Source of the DNA: an uncultured Granulosicoccaceae bacterium
GTDB taxonomy: Bacteria > Pseudomonadota > Gammaproteobacteria > Granulosicoccales > Granulosicoccaceae
Length of the DNA stretch: 6,455 nucleotides
Assembly: GCA_937951695.1 (NCBI GenBank)
Contig: CALFBL010000332.1
Location: 1-6,455, forward strand
Reading direction: 5' to 3'
Each line of letters begins with the position of its first letter. Position 1 is the first letter of the stretch. This document shows positions 5,486 to 6,455 of the stretch, one piece after another. The notes beneath the pieces were generated by a model that ran no database searches, was not told the origin of the DNA, and was given only the letters and a program-made list of their open reading frames with translations. Made by a program: the position numbers and the translations under genes.

Positions 5486-6455
5486 ATGCCTTTGGTCGCC
5501 CACAATGCCTTGCCCACTTATTCTCGTTTGCTGCAGGAAGGGCAGCCGGTGCTAAGCGCCGAACGGGCCCAAAAGCAGGATATTCGGCCTCTGCACATAG
5601 GTTTGCTGAATATGATGCCCGATACAGCACTGGCAGCGACTGAGCGTCAGTTTTTTCGTCTGGTGGGCTCCAGTAACTCCATCAGTCAGTTTTATATGCA
5701 CCCGTTCACTATCGATTCTGTGAAACGGGCTCCCTGGGCACAATCTCGCGTCGATGACTTTTACGAATCGTTTGACTCGATCAAAGGCCACGGATTAGAC
5801 GCGCTGATCATCAGCGGCGCCAATGTCACAGAAGCCAACCTGGCGGCTGAAGTTTTCTGGGATGAATTGGTGGAGGTGATGAACTGGGCGCACGACAACG
5901 TGACATCCACCTTGTGTTCCTGTCTGGCCACTCATGCGGCCGCGTTGCATAAACACAACTTGCAACGTTACCAATTGCCGGCGAAACGCTGGGGCGCTTA
6001 CCGTCACGACATTATCTGTCGCGATCATCCTTTGGTTAAGTCGCTAAATACGCAAATTACGGTGCCGCACTCCCGGTTCAACCAAATCGATCGCGCTGCG
6101 TTTGAATCGGCCGGTTTGCATGTGTTGGCAGAAGGCTCTGAAGGCGGGGCGCATCTGTGCGTCAGCCCCGATGGCTTTCGAACTGTCTACTTTCAGGGGC
6201 ATCCTGAATACGATCACGTGAGTTTGATGTTAGAACACAAGCGTGAAGTGGGGCGCTACATCAACGGGGAGTTAAATGAGTTTCCACCGGTGCCGGAAAA
6301 TTACTACGATGTCTACAGCTTAGCGGTGTTGTCAGAATACCGTGCCGCATTGGAAATAGCGTTGTGCTCGAACGTCGGGCGGGCAGCGTTTCCGGTATTC
6401 CCAGAAGAGTCACTGGTGGGGCGTTTACACAATACTTGGCACGACAGTGGTAAAT
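5486..6455 (+). CDS. metA: Homoserine O-succinyltransferase (MetA family), 3' end missing
   Basis: The first 323 residues of a MetA-type homoserine O-acyltransferase; the frame is open to the window edge, and the visible end RLHNTWHDSGK resembles the C-terminal part of the family, so probably only a few dozen residues or fewer are missing. The enzyme activates homoserine with an acyl-CoA in the first committed step of methionine synthesis in the cytoplasm. Visible motifs are LLNMMPDTALAATERQFFRL (40-59), IISGANVTEA (108-117), the nucleophile C146 in STLCSCLATHA (141-151), VPHSRFN (193-199), and FQGHPEYD with catalytic H239 and E241 (236-243). This triad follows the glutamine amidotransferase-like MetA fold. 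The N-terminus MPLVAHNALPTYSRL belongs to a MetA clade that differs from E. coli MetA, which has lysines where this one has D46-T47. Succinyl versus acetyl preference is not certain. The start has no clear Shine-Dalgarno and lies 15 bases after the ATPase stop. Confidence 0.92.
   Translation, partial: MPLVAHNALPTYSRLLQEGQPVLSAERAQKQDIRPLHIGLLNMMPDTALAATERQFFRLVGSSNSISQFYMHPFTIDSVKRAPWAQSRVDDFYESFDSIKGHGLDALIISGANVTEANLAAEVFWDELVEVMNWAHDNVTSTLCSCLATHAAALHKHNLQRYQLPAKRWGAYRHDIICRDHPLVKSLNTQITVPHSRFNQIDRAAFESAGLHVLAEGSEGGAHLCVSPDGFRTVYFQGHPEYDHVSLMLEHKREVGRYINGELNEFPPVPENYYDVYSLAVLSEYRAALEIALCSNVGRAAFPVFPEESLVGRLHNTWHDSGK

Noticed and set aside
5552..6028. Minus-strand open frames opposite metA
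   Set aside because: They have no family-like sequence or ribosome sites and lie antisense to a well-supported metA frame.

Overview
The window looks like an ordinary chromosomal segment of a gammaproteobacterium, probably environmental or marine, with GC content around one half. Support comes from the gmhB then PlsC-type acyltransferase order (known next to glyQS in Pseudomonas and relatives), from YjjV- and YpfJ-type proteins, and from a MetA of the long 'MPLVAHN' form. There are no transposases, integrases, phage genes, toxin-antitoxin pairs, CRISPR arrays, tRNAs or rRNAs. Genes fill nearly all of the window and the largest gap is about 95 bases.

Left block, plus strand (1-2071): the 3' end of a gmhB-like HAD phosphatase gene (lipopolysaccharide heptose pathway), then a PlsC-type lysophospholipid acyltransferase 28 bases downstream, then after 53 bases a beta-hydroxyacid dehydrogenase closely matching L-threonate dehydrogenase (LtnD). 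The first two are envelope biogenesis genes; the third is an acid-sugar catabolic enzyme without its usual partners in view.

Middle block, minus strand (2095-3640): a TatD-family metal hydrolase of the YjjV type, followed 10 bases later by a TauE/SafE (TSUP) membrane transporter. They form a probable two-gene operon that converges on ltnD across a 23-base gap with no convincing terminator.

Right block, plus strand (3736-6455): divergent from yjjV and sharing a 95-base intergenic region with it lies a YpfJ-type zinc metallopeptidase. Then, spaced by 4 and 15 bases, come an uncharacterised P-loop protein of 278 residues and a homoserine O-acyltransferase (MetA) cut by the window end. The P-loop protein is the least understood gene here. 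Its motif layout resembles small-molecule kinases of the shikimate kinase type, and its tight placement before metA is the best functional lead in the window. I found no clear new multi-gene system. The other points worth a second look are a reading-frame anomaly at the truncated gmhB end, an unusual residue at the MetA acyl-CoA selectivity position, and metA and its neighbour lacking Shine-Dalgarno sequences.
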